This document shows positions 23,691-33,982 of a stretch of DNA of 64,000 nt, in pieces. A program made the position numbers and the translations under genes. The stretch lies in contig JAVSML010025226.1 in NCBI GenBank assembly GCA_038503035.1, forward strand, positions 639,949-703,948, read 5' to 3'. The stretch is from Crocodylus rhombifer. Lineage: Eukaryota; Chordata; Crocodylia; Crocodylidae. Position 1 is the stretch's first letter. Each line of letters starts with the position of its first letter. The notes below the pieces were generated by a model. That model was not told where the DNA came from. It was given only the letters and a program-made list of their open reading frames with translations, and did no database searches.

Positions 23691-24539
23691 AATGGCCCTC
23701 TTCCCCCCTCCTCCCCACCCTTTTTGCATCAATATTTTCTGTGGTAGTCTGTTCCTATAGGTTGGTCAACGGATATCTTTTAGAGCATGTGTTATAAGCG
23801 CATATGAACTTCCTAGGACCTGTCAATACCCCAGTATACAAGCTGATTTTATTTTTTTCATGCTTACGATTTTAGTGGTATATCTTGACAGGGTGTGGAC
23901 ACAATTTTTCATGAAGAATTAAGAAGAGAGGAAACAATACCATTTTTTTCTGAGAAGATTTGCTTGGTATTAATTACCATAATTTTACTGCTAGTTGGGA
24001 TAGCTTGGAAACATAAGGATCAGGATGCAAAAACAAAACTTCCTAGATCCACAAGTTTAATTCATTCCTTTTTTTCTTTTTAAAGTTGTTACTTTGAGAA
24101 CCAAACTGCATGTGTATAGTGGCAAGCAGGCATGGACAGGCTTTCATTTGAAGCAGTAAGAATTCATAGGCCATTTGCAGTGCCACAACAACTAGCATGA
24201 AATGAGTGTACAGCCATTCACATGCCTGATTGTCTGGAGCACCATAGAGCACGGCAAGAGTATATACTGCCAGCACTTTGCAGCCAAGAAGCTGATGTGC
24301 AGTGATCCCAGCATGCTTTGTGGATATGCCATCAGGAGACGTTCCTGAGGACAGTTGAGCACAGAAGAAAGCAATGATCAACTACCTGCCCAGGGGACTA
24401 CACTCACCCAAGGTCTCCTCCCCATCCCCTCCACCTTCATGCTGAGCGTCCAGGGTCACTATTAGCTTTTGGTAGACCCCTGCTGCTCACATGCCCTACA
24501 ACTCCTGATCCAGCAGCACTGGCAGGTCCAGTGCATGAT
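23691..24539. other. No clear gene; possible flank of a Harbinger element
   Basis: Frames of 60-112 codons at 24043-24381 overlap on the minus strand without recognisable domains. The region lies upstream of the Harbinger-like piece and may belong to it, but I cannot show this. Confidence 0.3.
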
Positions 24540-24780
24540 GTACTCCAGCTAGTACAGAGTTAAGGGCTTCCACCACTTCTTCAGAGAGCTTGTCCAACTG
24601 CTATGTAGGCTAGTGCATAGCACCATGTGCAGACATGTATAGCTATGCCCTAGCCACACAGCCTCCAGTTTGCCAACCAGTTTGGCATAGAGAAGCCCAC
24701 GGTGGGAAAAACAGTGCAAAAGATGTCCTTGGCTATCTGGCAGGTGCTGGTGCTGCAATTCACCCACCTTATCAACCCAC
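24540..24780 (+). pseudogene. PIF/Harbinger-type transposase, helix-turn-helix part
   Basis: With frameshifts, the plus strand reads FHHFFRELVQLL, a broken region, then FANQFGIEKPTVGKTVQKMS and LAIWQVL. This resembles the N-terminal part of Harbinger nucleases: an F..L...L helix, LATP, then QFGVGKSTVG...V. The expected aspartate box (DGTHI) is not recognisable downstream. The copy is dead. A hairpin of 83-bp arms lies at 25182-25380 and may be from the same element. The assignment rests on one motif block. Confidence 0.45.
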
Positions 24781-25024
24781 AGCCAAATGTACTGGGTTCA
24801 TGTGCTTCAGCAGCCCCTCAGGCTTGCAACACTTGTGTACCATTCAGCCCTGGCCTTATCTGACTATGTGGCACTGCACAAATTATACACACACATCCTG
24901 ACCCTGGGCTGCCAATGCTCCTTCCATCGCAGGTTAAAGAGTCTCTCCTTCACCCTAACCAAGGTTTTTCTTATGGCAGCTAGTCACTGTATAAAGTACA
25001 TGTGTTATTCCCACTCTGACATTG

Positions 25025-25076
25025 CTTCTGCTTCAGGAGAAGAGGTGATGGGTCTCTCTTTTGCCCCAGCCATGGC
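25025..25076 (+). repeat. Third copy of part of the 25.2-kb inverted repeat
   Basis: CTTCTGCTTCAGGAG followed by a TGATGGGTCTCTC...CCCAGCCATGGC region matches the loop and right arm at about 25282-25332 (TTTGCTTCAGGAG...CTCAGCCATGGC). It is therefore a direct repeat of that arm. Confidence 0.5.
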
Positions 25077-25181
25077 TTTTCAGAATTACAGCAGCCAGGC
25101 ACCATAGGACGAACACACAGACCTCCCAGCCACGCCACCTGTGGCATTACCCCACAGGTCTCTGATGAGCCTGTTGAACTT

Positions 25182-25380
25182 GTGTGTAGGTGCTTTAAAA
25201 ACATATCTTGGTTTTTACAATTAGCAAATGCCATGGTTGGAATAAAGGGGAGACTCTTCAACACTTCTTCTGAAGTGGAGACTTTGCTTCAGGAGAGGTG
25301 TTGAAGAGTTTCCCCTTTGTCTCAGCCATGGCATTTGCTATTTTTAAAAACCAAGACATGATTTAAAAGCTCCCACACAC
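25182..25380. repeat. Inverted repeat, two 83-bp arms
   Basis: The left arm at 25182-25264 and the right arm at 25298-25380 are near-perfect inverted copies with a 33-base loop. Paired words include AGCAAATGCCATGG, GACTCTTCAACAC, TCTTGGTTTTT and GTGTGTAGG with CCCACACAC. The mismatches are mostly single-base. It could be a MITE, or the folded end of the Harbinger remnant just upstream. It would form a stable hairpin of about 80 bp. Confidence 0.7.
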
Positions 25381-27811
25381 AAGCTCAATCACCCATGAGT
25401 TCCTGCTTTGTGCCCTTCCTTGGCTTTTAGCTACATCAGAGGTGCTGACTGTGAGCGGGTGTCGGTTACCCACTCCTCTTCCCTTCAGGACTTTCCTGCC
25501 ACAATTAAGGAGATGGAAAAAGAATTGGATGTTAATCCCTGAGGGAGAGGGTGGTAAGTAATAGACCATCCAGGTATTGTCTTCACCAAGTGCCGGCCTT
25601 AATTGTGACTGATACAGGGTGACTAACTGCGCTGTTCCACCACTTAGCTGATTGCTGCTTTACTTTGTTCTTCACCCGATTGCAGTGGTCTCCTGGCTGT
25701 CCTGATCGGGGGATATGATCATCTCAAGATCTTTTCTCCAGGGCAGTGTTCCCAGCCTCTTGGGGGTCTCACCAGCTGCCCGCCCTCAGTGGAAGTACCC
25801 CAGCCTCACCAATCTGACATTGATTTCCCAAGCCTCTGCTCGCAGAGCCTTCTGTTGCTCTGCCATCTCCAGGTCACTCTCCGCTCTTCTCCAATGCCCT
25901 GAGGGCAACTGTGGGATCCCTGGCTCCACCCTTCTATGCATGGTGGTAGCCGTAATTACCCTTATCTTTCCCCAGTGTGTTAACCCCCCACCACTATGCT
26001 CTGGCTCTCCCGTTTACTGGCTTCCCAGGTTTTACTCAGTAACAGGGCTTTGCTCAAGCCCCTGTTACACTGATGCAACAGGAACACATAGTTTTGGCAC
26101 AGCAAGGGGATTTGAGAGGTGTATTCCTGCCATGATTTTTTTGGGCAGGAAGCATTTTATCCTGTTCACAAAGAAAGATGGTGCAAAACAGCAAGTCTGA
26201 ATGATGACCTGTGAGCCCACCTCTGCCTCCCTGGGGCAGTAGAGTTTTCTGGGACAGAAAGGATTCTGGGGAGGGGGAGAGGGAGAGGCAAGAAGCAAAG
26301 CCTCCTGGGATGCTGGGAGGTGGAGGCACACCCTGTGGCACAATGTGTAACTGTACAATCATTACATGCAGTGCCAGAAATGGTCATGCTGCGAGAAGCT
26401 GCTTTTGGACACAACTAACATTTCAGCACAGAATGCCATGTTTCTTTCATAACTAACTGCTTGAATGACTGTACTCCTGCTTTTTGCAGCACTAAATGAG
26501 CATATTCCTCGCTACAAATGTAACCCCCACCCAAGGCACAAAATTTCATTAAAATGATCCTAACAGAATATGACCTAAATATTCCATGGCTTTTGTATCA
26601 CTTAGCAGTATACTACAAAAGACATGCCCAGTCCTGCTTCCTGTAAAGTTAATAGAAGTTTTACCAGAGGGGCCTGGTTTTTCCACATTTATTCTAGTAT
26701 ATAAGAATACCTCATCTAAATATTACCTGTACCTACTGATGTCTTGAGCCAATTCTGCTATCACTTGCATAAGTGATGTGGGGGGTACAATTCCACTGAC
26801 ATGCATAAAATATGCAATAATAGACATATTTTAAATCAGCGGAGCTGTACCACAATGGCACATGAGTAAATGAGATAAGGTTTGGCTCCAGAGCTTTTTA
26901 CAGCAGCAGGAATGAGACCTAGAATCAGCAAATCTTCCCTGGCTGCAAACTTTGAGTAGTTCCAAATTCAACCCAGACAGCCCTAGTTCTAAACATTTGG
27001 GTAGGGAAACACAATCTCCCTGGGGTATCTGGCTTTGTAGCCTGTAATTCCAGTCTCCCCAAACACATGCTCACTTAATACAATTTGTAGCAAATGCAAC
27101 AGACATGTAGAGTTGAAAGAGGGGCTGAGTATCTAAATTGCAAAGAACACAAATTGGTCACAGAGTTGGTAGACATGCTAACTTGACGCCATTTTTCTGT
27201 AGTACCTGACAGATCTGGAAATCACAGTGCAGAGAGATTTTATCATGGAAGATTTCCAATTTGTTGCTGAAAAAAGAGGTCAGCAAGGAACCTCTTTATC
27301 CCTTAATGACTGGAGAATGTAAACAATCTTGTTTATAACCATTTTCCATGAAAATTTTAAAACTAGATTAGGTAGATTGCTGTCTGTCTAGCTATTTTTA
27401 ACTGTTAAACACAAGCATTTTTTTGTCCTCCAGTTAAAAAGAGACAGAGCAGACTAATAACTTTTTCATTCATCATACAGGCTGGGTGTATCTAATATTT
27501 TAAACTGTGCCTTTTTCCATTGCTACTTAATCCTGTTGTAGATTGAGCAAGATAGAAAACTTTCTTTGTAAATGCAGACTGTATAAGAATGTAATGACTA
27601 TTTAAATGTGAATCCAAATGATAGATTTCACTTCAGGTGCTAGAAGGACTATGCCAGCTACTTATTGTAAAGAAAAGTCCAGACAAGACATTTCTTTTCA
27701 ATTCAACCTACTACTTATTTATACCATAAAACACATTTGTCCACTGCCGTGATTTATCTCAAATTGTTTTACTGGTATAAATAAGCCTGATATTGCAGGA
27801 AAAAAAATAGA
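25381..27811. other. Long stretch without gene
   Basis: The GC content is higher between 25600 and 26450, where several overlapping 80-160 codon frames occur on both strands. None shows a domain. On the minus strand around 25800-25890 the text is rich in E, Q and A (DLEMAEQQKALRAEAWE), possibly a coiled coil from a transposon protein, but this is not enough to call. The rest is AT-rich and featureless. Confidence 0.35.
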
Positions 27812-28264
27812 TTTGCAGATTGAAGGATAAAAGGAACCATTGCAGTCATCTAGTCTGACATCCTGCATACCCCAGGCCATAAGATCTCCCTGAATTAATT
27901 CCTGTTTCAAGTTTATTACCTGTAGTTGAACTAGGGCATATCTTTTAGAAAAGCATCCATTCTTGACTTAATAATCTCCTGTGATAAAGAAACCCTGTGA
28001 ACCCTTGTTAAATTATTCCATACGTTAATTACCCTTACTGCTAAAAATGTGCGCTTTGTTTCTGGTCTGAATTTGTCGAGCTTCAACTTTTAATTATTAG
28101 ATCTTGTTATATCATTGTCTTATAGACTGAAAAGTGCTTGTTAAAAAATTTCTATATCCCATGTAAACGCATAGAGCCTGTGATCCAGTCAATCCTTAGC
28201 TTTTACATTGATCGATTAAGAAACTGAGCATCTGGACTCTCATGTGGTATGTTTTCTGTCTGTT
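27812..28264 (-). mobile_element. Old CR1, 3' half, split by a younger CR1
   Basis: Read on the minus strand this is the 3' end and C-terminal coding part of an old CR1 subfamily: GATTTGCAGATTGAAGG, GTCATCTAGTCTGACATCCTG, then GAATTTGTCGAGCTTCAACT. The remainder continues at 29513-29628 after a younger CR1. Frame decay is heavy, and no catalytic motif is retained. Confidence 0.7.
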
Positions 28265-29512
28265 TTTATTCATAGAATCATAGAATCACTGAATCGGAAG
28301 GGACCTAGACAGATCATCTAGTCCGACCCCCTGCCATGGGCAGGAAGGAGCACTGCGGGTGACAGGGTTTGTAAGACCCCAGCCAGATGCCTGTCCAGTC
28401 TCCTCTTGAAGATCTTCAGGGAAGGTGAGAGCACCACCTCTCTGGGAAGCCTATTCCAGGCTCTGGCCCACTTACAGTGAAGTAGTTCTTCCTAATATCT
28501 TACCTAAACCTATCCTTCCTCAGCTTGTGGCCATTGTTCCTGGTGACTCCAAGGGGGGCCCTGGTGAACAGACTTTCCCCGAGTCCCTGCTGGTGGCCCC
28601 TGATAAGGTTGTAGGCATCCACAAGTTCCCCCTTCAGTCTCCTCTTGTGGAGACTGAAGAGATTCAGGTCCCTCAGCCTCTCCTCATAGGGCTGGCCACG
28701 GAGGCCCCCAACCATATGAGTGGCCTCCTCTGGACCTTCTCCAGGTTCTCCACGTCCCTCTTGAAGTGCGGCGCCCAGAACTGGACACAGGACTCCAGCT
28801 GCGGCCTGACCAGTTCTGCATAGAGGGGGAGCAAGACCTCTCTGGACCTGTTAGCGATGCCCCTGTTGATGTATGACAGGGTGTGGTTGGCTCTGCCTGT
28901 TGCTTCGTTGCATTGGCGACTTATATTCATCCTGGAGTCAATCCTGACTCCAGGATCCCTCTCTGCCTCTGTGCTGCTGAAAGGCTCAGCCCCTAACCTA
29001 TAACCATAATGCTGGTTCCCTCTCCCCAGGTGCGGCACCCTGCACTTGTCCTTGTTGAACTGCATCCTGTTCAGATCCGCCCACTTCTCTAACCTATCCA
29101 GGTCTGCCTGGATGTGGTCCCTGCCTGCCGGTGTATTCACCTTACCCCACAGCTTGGTGTCATCAGTGAACTTGAACAGGGTGCTCTCCACACCCTCATC
29201 CAGGTCACTGATGAAGACGTTGAACAGCACCAGCCAAAGGACCGAGCCCTGGGGGACTCTGCTGCCCACACCCTCCCAGGTCAACATTGACCCATCTACC
29301 ACCACCCTCTGGGTGTGCCCCTGGAGCCAGTTTGCCACCCATGTAACTATGCATTCATCAGTGCTACAGTCCCTCAGCTTGCCCACCAGAATTGGGTGGG
29401 ACACTGTGTCGAAGGCCTTCTGGAAGTCCAAGAAGATGACATCGACTTCCGCCTTCCCATCTAAGCTCTTTGTTACTTGGTCATAGAAAGAGACCAGGTT
29501 AGTCATGCGGCT
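28265..29512 (-). mobile_element. CR1 LINE, 5' truncated
   Basis: The element runs from its 3' tail (TCATAGAATCATAGAATCAC at about 28270) to a 5' truncation in the reverse transcriptase near the GRSC-TNL block. It sits inside the old CR1 at 27812-29628. It is moderately young: long frames remain open. The words TTATTCAT and TTAGTCAT near the two junctions could be remnants of a short target duplication, but this is weak. Confidence 0.88.
28500..29510 (-). pseudogene. CR1 ORF2, reverse transcriptase part
   Basis: A minus-strand frame of about 290 codons (28673-29563) carries TNLVSFYDQVTKSLD, VIFLDFQKAFDTVSH, VPQGSVLWLVLFNVFISDLD and the catalytic box FTDDTKLWG. The usual FADD alanine is threonine, and GP in the QGSVLGP block has become WL. 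The C-terminal part (LPLYAELVRPQLESCVQFWA, EKVQRR) continues in a second frame to 28500 after a shift near 28700. The endonuclease is absent because of truncation. The start of the open frame beyond 29512 belongs to the flanking old CR1. Confidence 0.85.
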
Positions 29513-29628
29513 TTTCTCTGAACCTTCATTTTTTAGCATCCTTCCTGAAGTGTGGACACACAAAATGAGCTTGGTATTTCAGTAGCACTCACATCAACAA
29601 AACAGAGGTTATCTAATCTCCTATCAAT
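29513..29628 (-). mobile_element. Old CR1, interior part beyond the inserted CR1
   Basis: The minus-strand text CTTTTCTCTGAACCTTCATT, CATCCTTCCTGAAGTGTGG and GAGGTTATC is the next part of the CR1 seen at 27812-28264, in the same orientation and order. It ends near 29628, where a fold-back element begins. Confidence 0.65.
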
Positions 29629-30165
29629 GGATGCATCTACACAGGCACTTAAATTCACAGTAGACTAATTTGCTGTAGTGTAAAGTGTCACAGTGTAAAG
29701 TGTCACTAATTTGCTGCAGTGTAAAGTGTCTACACTTGCAACACTATTAGACTACAGCAAACTAATTTTTGCTGCCATAAGATAGCACTGTTGAGGACAA
29801 AACTATTTTATGGTGGCGAAAATAACTGTCCTTAAATGCATGTGTAAATGCTGACTCAGGCACAAATTGCTCCCAAGCAGCCCAGGCAGCATGGGGCTAG
29901 ACCCCTTCTTGCTTCCTAGACACGTGGCTTTGCTCTTTGGGCACTCTTCTGTCCCAGCCAGTCCCTCTTCCATCTGATGCTGCAACCTAGAGCCTGAGGC
30001 TGACCCCCCAAAAACTGCTGCTAGCCCAGGGCTGCTCCTCCCCAGATCAAACTGCTGCTGTCTTGGGTGCATGTGTAGATGCTGTGCCTGGGAGCCATTA
30101 ACTTTGATGTGAATTGAGCCGGAGTTTATCGTGGTGTACTAATTGAACATGTAGATGCAGTCAGA
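29629..30165. mobile_element. Fold-back element of the TGCATCTACA group, copy 2
   Basis: The left end is GGATGCATCTACACAGG and the right end is its complement, ACATGTAGATGCAGTC (about 30146-30161). Near the left is a duplicated segment (AATTTGCTGTAGTGTAAAGTG and AATTTGCTGCAGTGTAAAGTG). Inner words GCATGTGTAAATGCTG (about 29838) and GCATGTGTAGATGCTG (about 30070) repeat the terminal word, suggesting nested or duplicated copies. It has no coding capacity. Confidence 0.55.
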
Positions 30166-30599
30166 TATGTTCTTTGTTCCTGGATACATGGCCTTGCATT
30201 TGCCTGTATTCAAATTCATGTTCTTTGCTTCCTAGGGAAGTTTTCACACAATTACTTTCAGGTCCTGTACTGGGAAGAAGAGGGACTTACTGAGTTGCAT
30301 GTTATTTTCTATGAGGGACATATGTCTGGGTTGTGGCCCCAATCAAGCTAGATAAATGTCTGCATGTTTATGTCTCTGTAGGATCATGTGACTGAATCTT
30401 TTGCTCTGTGATCTACCTTGTTGCTTGAAACCTCTGAGGGATTAATCCATCTCTGTTGGTGAATGGGTAGAGCATTAAAGCCAGCATCAAGGGGTTGTAC
30501 AGAAGTCAGGTGCTAGGCAAACTCCTGAGCAAGTGAACAGGAGTAACAAGCAGGACAGCTTGAAGGGATTGTGAGGTGCTTGCTATCTAGATACAACTG
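30166..30599. other. No clear gene
   Basis: This lies upstream of a decayed CR1. It may contain the 5' part of that element, but I see no clear ORF1 motif here. Confidence 0.35.
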
Positions 30600-30616
30600 T
30601 GGCATGAAAACCAGCA

Positions 30617-30802
30617 GTGGAGCAGTGCACCTGGGCAAATGGAACATATGTGCAAGGACATGCCCACAAAGGGATTTCTTACCATCTAGCAAAAAAAGTG
30701 ATCCTTGTTGGGGATTCTGCAATAAAAAGAATGGGAAAACATTCTGTAGAGGACAGACTGGTATGCTTTTCATGGAGTGACGAAACAAGATATATATGCT
30801 AA
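30617..30802 (+). pseudogene. CR1 ORF1 esterase fragment
   Basis: The frame reads LAKKVILVGDSAIKRMGKHS followed by VEDRLVCF. The KKVxxVGDS block with its serine matches the first block of the SGNH/GDSL esterase-like domain of CR1 ORF1, better preserved at 47.6 kb (VIVVGDSLLWGTEGAICHPD). Only about 60 codons are open. Confidence 0.5.
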
Positions 30803-31239
30803 ATTCTATAGACTTCTGAAATCAGAGCATGAGACTTCACTGGTGATGCCAGTGCTTCACATGCCACCTCATAAACTGTACAGAATATCTGAAAACTCGG
30901 AAGGTGGCTGAAAGAGAAGAAAGTCCTAGTGCTCTTAGACAATGCTTCTAACCTGTGAGCTAAGGAAGGCAAAAGATTCTGGAAGTGAATTGCAAGCTAT
31001 GAAAATGGGGCAAAGTACTAGATTTGGGTTTCATAGAGAACTGGGGAAACAAGGGTTTAATAGTCTTAACTCAGTGTAAGAGTAACCATTTGTCTAATGC
31101 ACAGGATGTCTAGACTAAGAAAGAATTAAATCAACAAACAAACTGGAGGATGAAAAGGGGTAACACATGACCAGTCAATTAAACACAAATCAAGATGTCT
31201 AAAAGAAAATTTATCAAGGTGTCAAGAGTCCTGAGGAAA

Positions 31240-31600
31240 AGAAAGCCTTTGATTGCCTATACACTGATTCTGCAAGTCTAGGTAATAAACCAGAAGAATT
31301 TGGAATTAGTCATTTATAATAATAAATTAAACACAGTTGGTATTACCAAAACTGGATGGGAAGATTTGCATGATTGGAATGTTAAAATATATGGTTATAA
31401 CCAATTTAAGAAGGATTGAGCAGACAAAAGACACTCATATGAAATTACCAAATCACTGACAACTCACAAGCAAAAAAATCTTAAATGTCTCATGATCATT
31501 GTTCTAAAAAAATAGTAGTAGATGCCCTTTACAGATATCCAAATCATGCTAGAGGGCAGTATGGCCAGCTCCTTAAGTGCTTACCTATAATGTTTAGTAG
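31240..31600 (+). pseudogene. CR1 ORF2 endonuclease N-terminus, old
   Basis: Across frameshifts and stops the plus strand gives CLYTDSASLGNKPEEF, then VGITKTGWED (the usual TETWWD, with the catalytic E changed to K), LHDWNVKIYGY and later a VVDALYRYPNHARGQYGQLL word matching the YRPPN region. The order and spacing match the CR1 endonuclease of the younger copies. It is non-functional. Confidence 0.6.
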
Positions 31601-32535
31601 AACTGTTTCTTTAGGGAAGGAGTCAGTCTGAGTGACACATGCTGGAGTACTCCCTTCCAGCACTAAAATGGCCAGGGCAATTTTAAAAATTAAAGATAGC
31701 AGTTTTTTAACTTAAAAAGTGTTGATTCTATTATGGGGAGAGTCTACATTTGATTCTGAAATAAAAATAAGGAACTGCTCACAGAACTATAATTTAGTAG
31801 CTGATTAGGTACACTATAAATTAGAAACTAGAAAACATTGAAAATTAATATGGAAGTAAAAGGACACAAGAAATCCAGAGCCAGCAAATTAAAGGCATAT
31901 ATGAAGGTAGTTTCTAATATATTAGGAATAAAGGAACCCTAACAATGATATTCCTACAATAGCAGATTATGTATTCATACGGTAGTGATGATGAAATACT
32001 TTCCATTCCAGCTGTAATGAAGAAGGATGCTAAAGAGCAACTGCCTTAGTTATTCCAAATATCTTCAAGTTCTCCAGAAGCAATAGGACATTGACTCAGT
32101 ATTTTCTAGCTGGCACCTTCATTTACATATGGCTGCAATAGATTCTTGATGGCATTTTTTGATATAAATGATATTGTACTACAGAGTGATAGCATCATTG
32201 AACTTATACATTTATAGAATCTTCCCTCCACTGGTTATGATTTTCAATTAATAGCTCATTTTTAATCCTCTCTATTACCATTATGGCAACTTTTTAAAAA
32301 TAAGAATGTCTAAAAAGAAAAGGCCACATCACTAGTCCTGGGATCTTAATGGAACTGTGTAATCTCCAGTAATGCATACAAGACAACAAGTCCATTGGAA
32401 GATAAAGTTGGGTATGATGCATTTGTTATATAATACATTGAACATCATGTGTGTTGTTCTCCTTCGTGAACGAATATGATAGCATCCAGTGGGGTAGGGG
32501 TGGGAAGTGAGGGCAAGGGGAGATAAAAGATATGG
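31601..32535. other. No clear gene; possibly more decayed CR1
   Basis: The sequence is AT-rich, and no frame exceeds the chance length. It may hold further remains of the old CR1. Confidence 0.3.
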
Positions 32536-32612
32536 AAAAAAAACAGGGAGGGAGAAAGGAGAAAAAAGGAAAAGGATAAAAGAGAGAGAGAAAAGAGAAA
32601 GGAGGGAGGTAG
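32536..32612. repeat. Purine-rich low-complexity tract
   Basis: The plus strand is almost entirely A and G over about 75 bases, with runs such as GAGAGAGAGA and AAAAAAGG. The minus-strand frames here (S, F, P, L-rich) are artefacts of this tract. Confidence 0.8.
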
Positions 32613-32777
32613 AGGTTAACATTTTGTGGCAGTTGATTGAAATACATGACTCCTGGCACATTCATTTAATGGCCTGATGGGCTATGATCCCACATCCCAA
32701 TTGCACTTCCTGCCATACCACATGTGCATGTCAGCACACATAATTTGGGAATCAGCCAGGTTCTTCAATGATCTGTG

Positions 32778-32912
32778 GTGGGGTCCCAGGGCTCAGACTG
32801 ACAATCAGCTGATTGTCCATTCCAGCCCTAGGGCTGCACTTGGGTTAGTTTGATAACACAGGGCTGGGACTGACAGAGAGCTAATTCTTAGATTGAACTC
32901 TGGGACCCCACA
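32778..32912. repeat. Imperfect inverted repeat with GTGGGGTCCCAG ends
   Basis: The left end GTGGGGTCCCAGGG (32778) is the inverse of CTCTGGGACCCCAC (about 32899-32911). The inner words CCAGCCCTA and CAGGGCTGGG also pair. The middle arms are only loosely similar. It may be a small fold-back element. Confidence 0.5.
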
Positions 32913-33721
32913 GGAGTTGATTGGAGATTCCGGTGCAGTCAGCTCATCACAAGCTAGCATCAGAATCTGTCTTGCTTTACAGCCCCTGTGGGAGCTGCAG
33001 AACCAGGCACCATACTGGATTGTGAGGAATGCCACAGCTCCCTGCAGCCCAGCACCTAGCACAGTTGATAGGCTCCCCTACCAGCAGCCTGAAAAAAGTG
33101 AAATGCAGGCCCATACAGGGCTGCACCACAGGTCTATTAGCCTGTCAACTGGAGGGGAACTCTCAACCAAGCCCCACCATGAAGTCTTAAGCCATGTGCA
33201 TGGCAGGGCTGCCCTGCCACAAGTTGAGTTTAAGGCATGATGGAAACAAGCCACAAAAATGATAAATGTATTTTGTGGAATATTTATATGGCTGGTTTCC
33301 CATTTTCCCATCAATTCTCTGAACATGTGTTAGGGTTACTATTTATGGTGCAATTAACAGGTGAATTGTATCTTAAGTGTACTATCTGCTAGGGGCCTAT
33401 ATGCCAGTTCCTGGCTCCTGCTATGTTTCATTTGAGTCTCTGTGGCAGTACAGAAGAGACATACAAAGTTGTACTTGCTTACTTTGGATCTAAATTTGAT
33501 GCTAACTTACTTGATAACATATATACATAGGTAGTTTGCAGGTGATATTATATATTTATTTATATTGTACTAACGTTGTTATTTTCCATTGTTCAAATCT
33601 CAGGCTCCCACCTTCAAAAGAAGTGTTTCTAATCACACAGGGCTAGACTAGCCTTACCTAGTCTTTATCCAAGTGCTCAAGGGAAAAGAGTAATGAATTT
33701 CCCACTTCCACAGATTTAATA
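32913..33721. other. No gene seen
   Basis: Frames of 82-115 codons on both strands at 32893-33326 have no recognisable domain. The rest is AT-rich. Confidence 0.4.
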
Positions 33722-33982
33722 GATTTCATAGGGATTAGGGCTGGAAGGGATCTTGGAAGATCATCAAGTCCAGCCCCCTGCCCCAGGGATAGGAAGTCAG
33801 CAGGGATCACAGGATCCCAGCAAGATAAACATCCAGATGTCTCTTGAAGGCATTCAGAGTAGGCGCTTGAACCACCTCCAGCATCAGTCTATTCCAAACC
33901 TTGGGGGCTCGGACAGTAAAGAAGTTCTTCCTTATGTCCAGCCTGAAATGGTCGTGGAGGAGTTTGTGACCATTCTACCTTG

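Larger units (their letters stand above)
30600..31600 (+). mobile_element. Old, decayed CR1 with ORF1 and endonuclease traces
   Basis: Two pieces in the right order support this call: an ORF1-like segment at about 30600-30800 and an ORF2 endonuclease start at about 31240-31600. The reverse transcriptase is not recognisable. The sequence between 31600 and 32130 may continue the element, but its text is too broken to assign. Confidence 0.6.

Noticed and set aside
25715..26200. 161-codon open frame
   Set aside because: No domain, and overlapping frames of similar length exist on both strands, so the length reflects GC content.
30513..30788. 91-codon minus-strand frame
   Set aside because: The plus strand here carries a CR1 ORF1 block; the reverse frame has no domain.
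32332..32665. Minus-strand frames of 79-109 codons rich in S, F, P and L
   Set aside because: They read through a purine-rich low-complexity tract.
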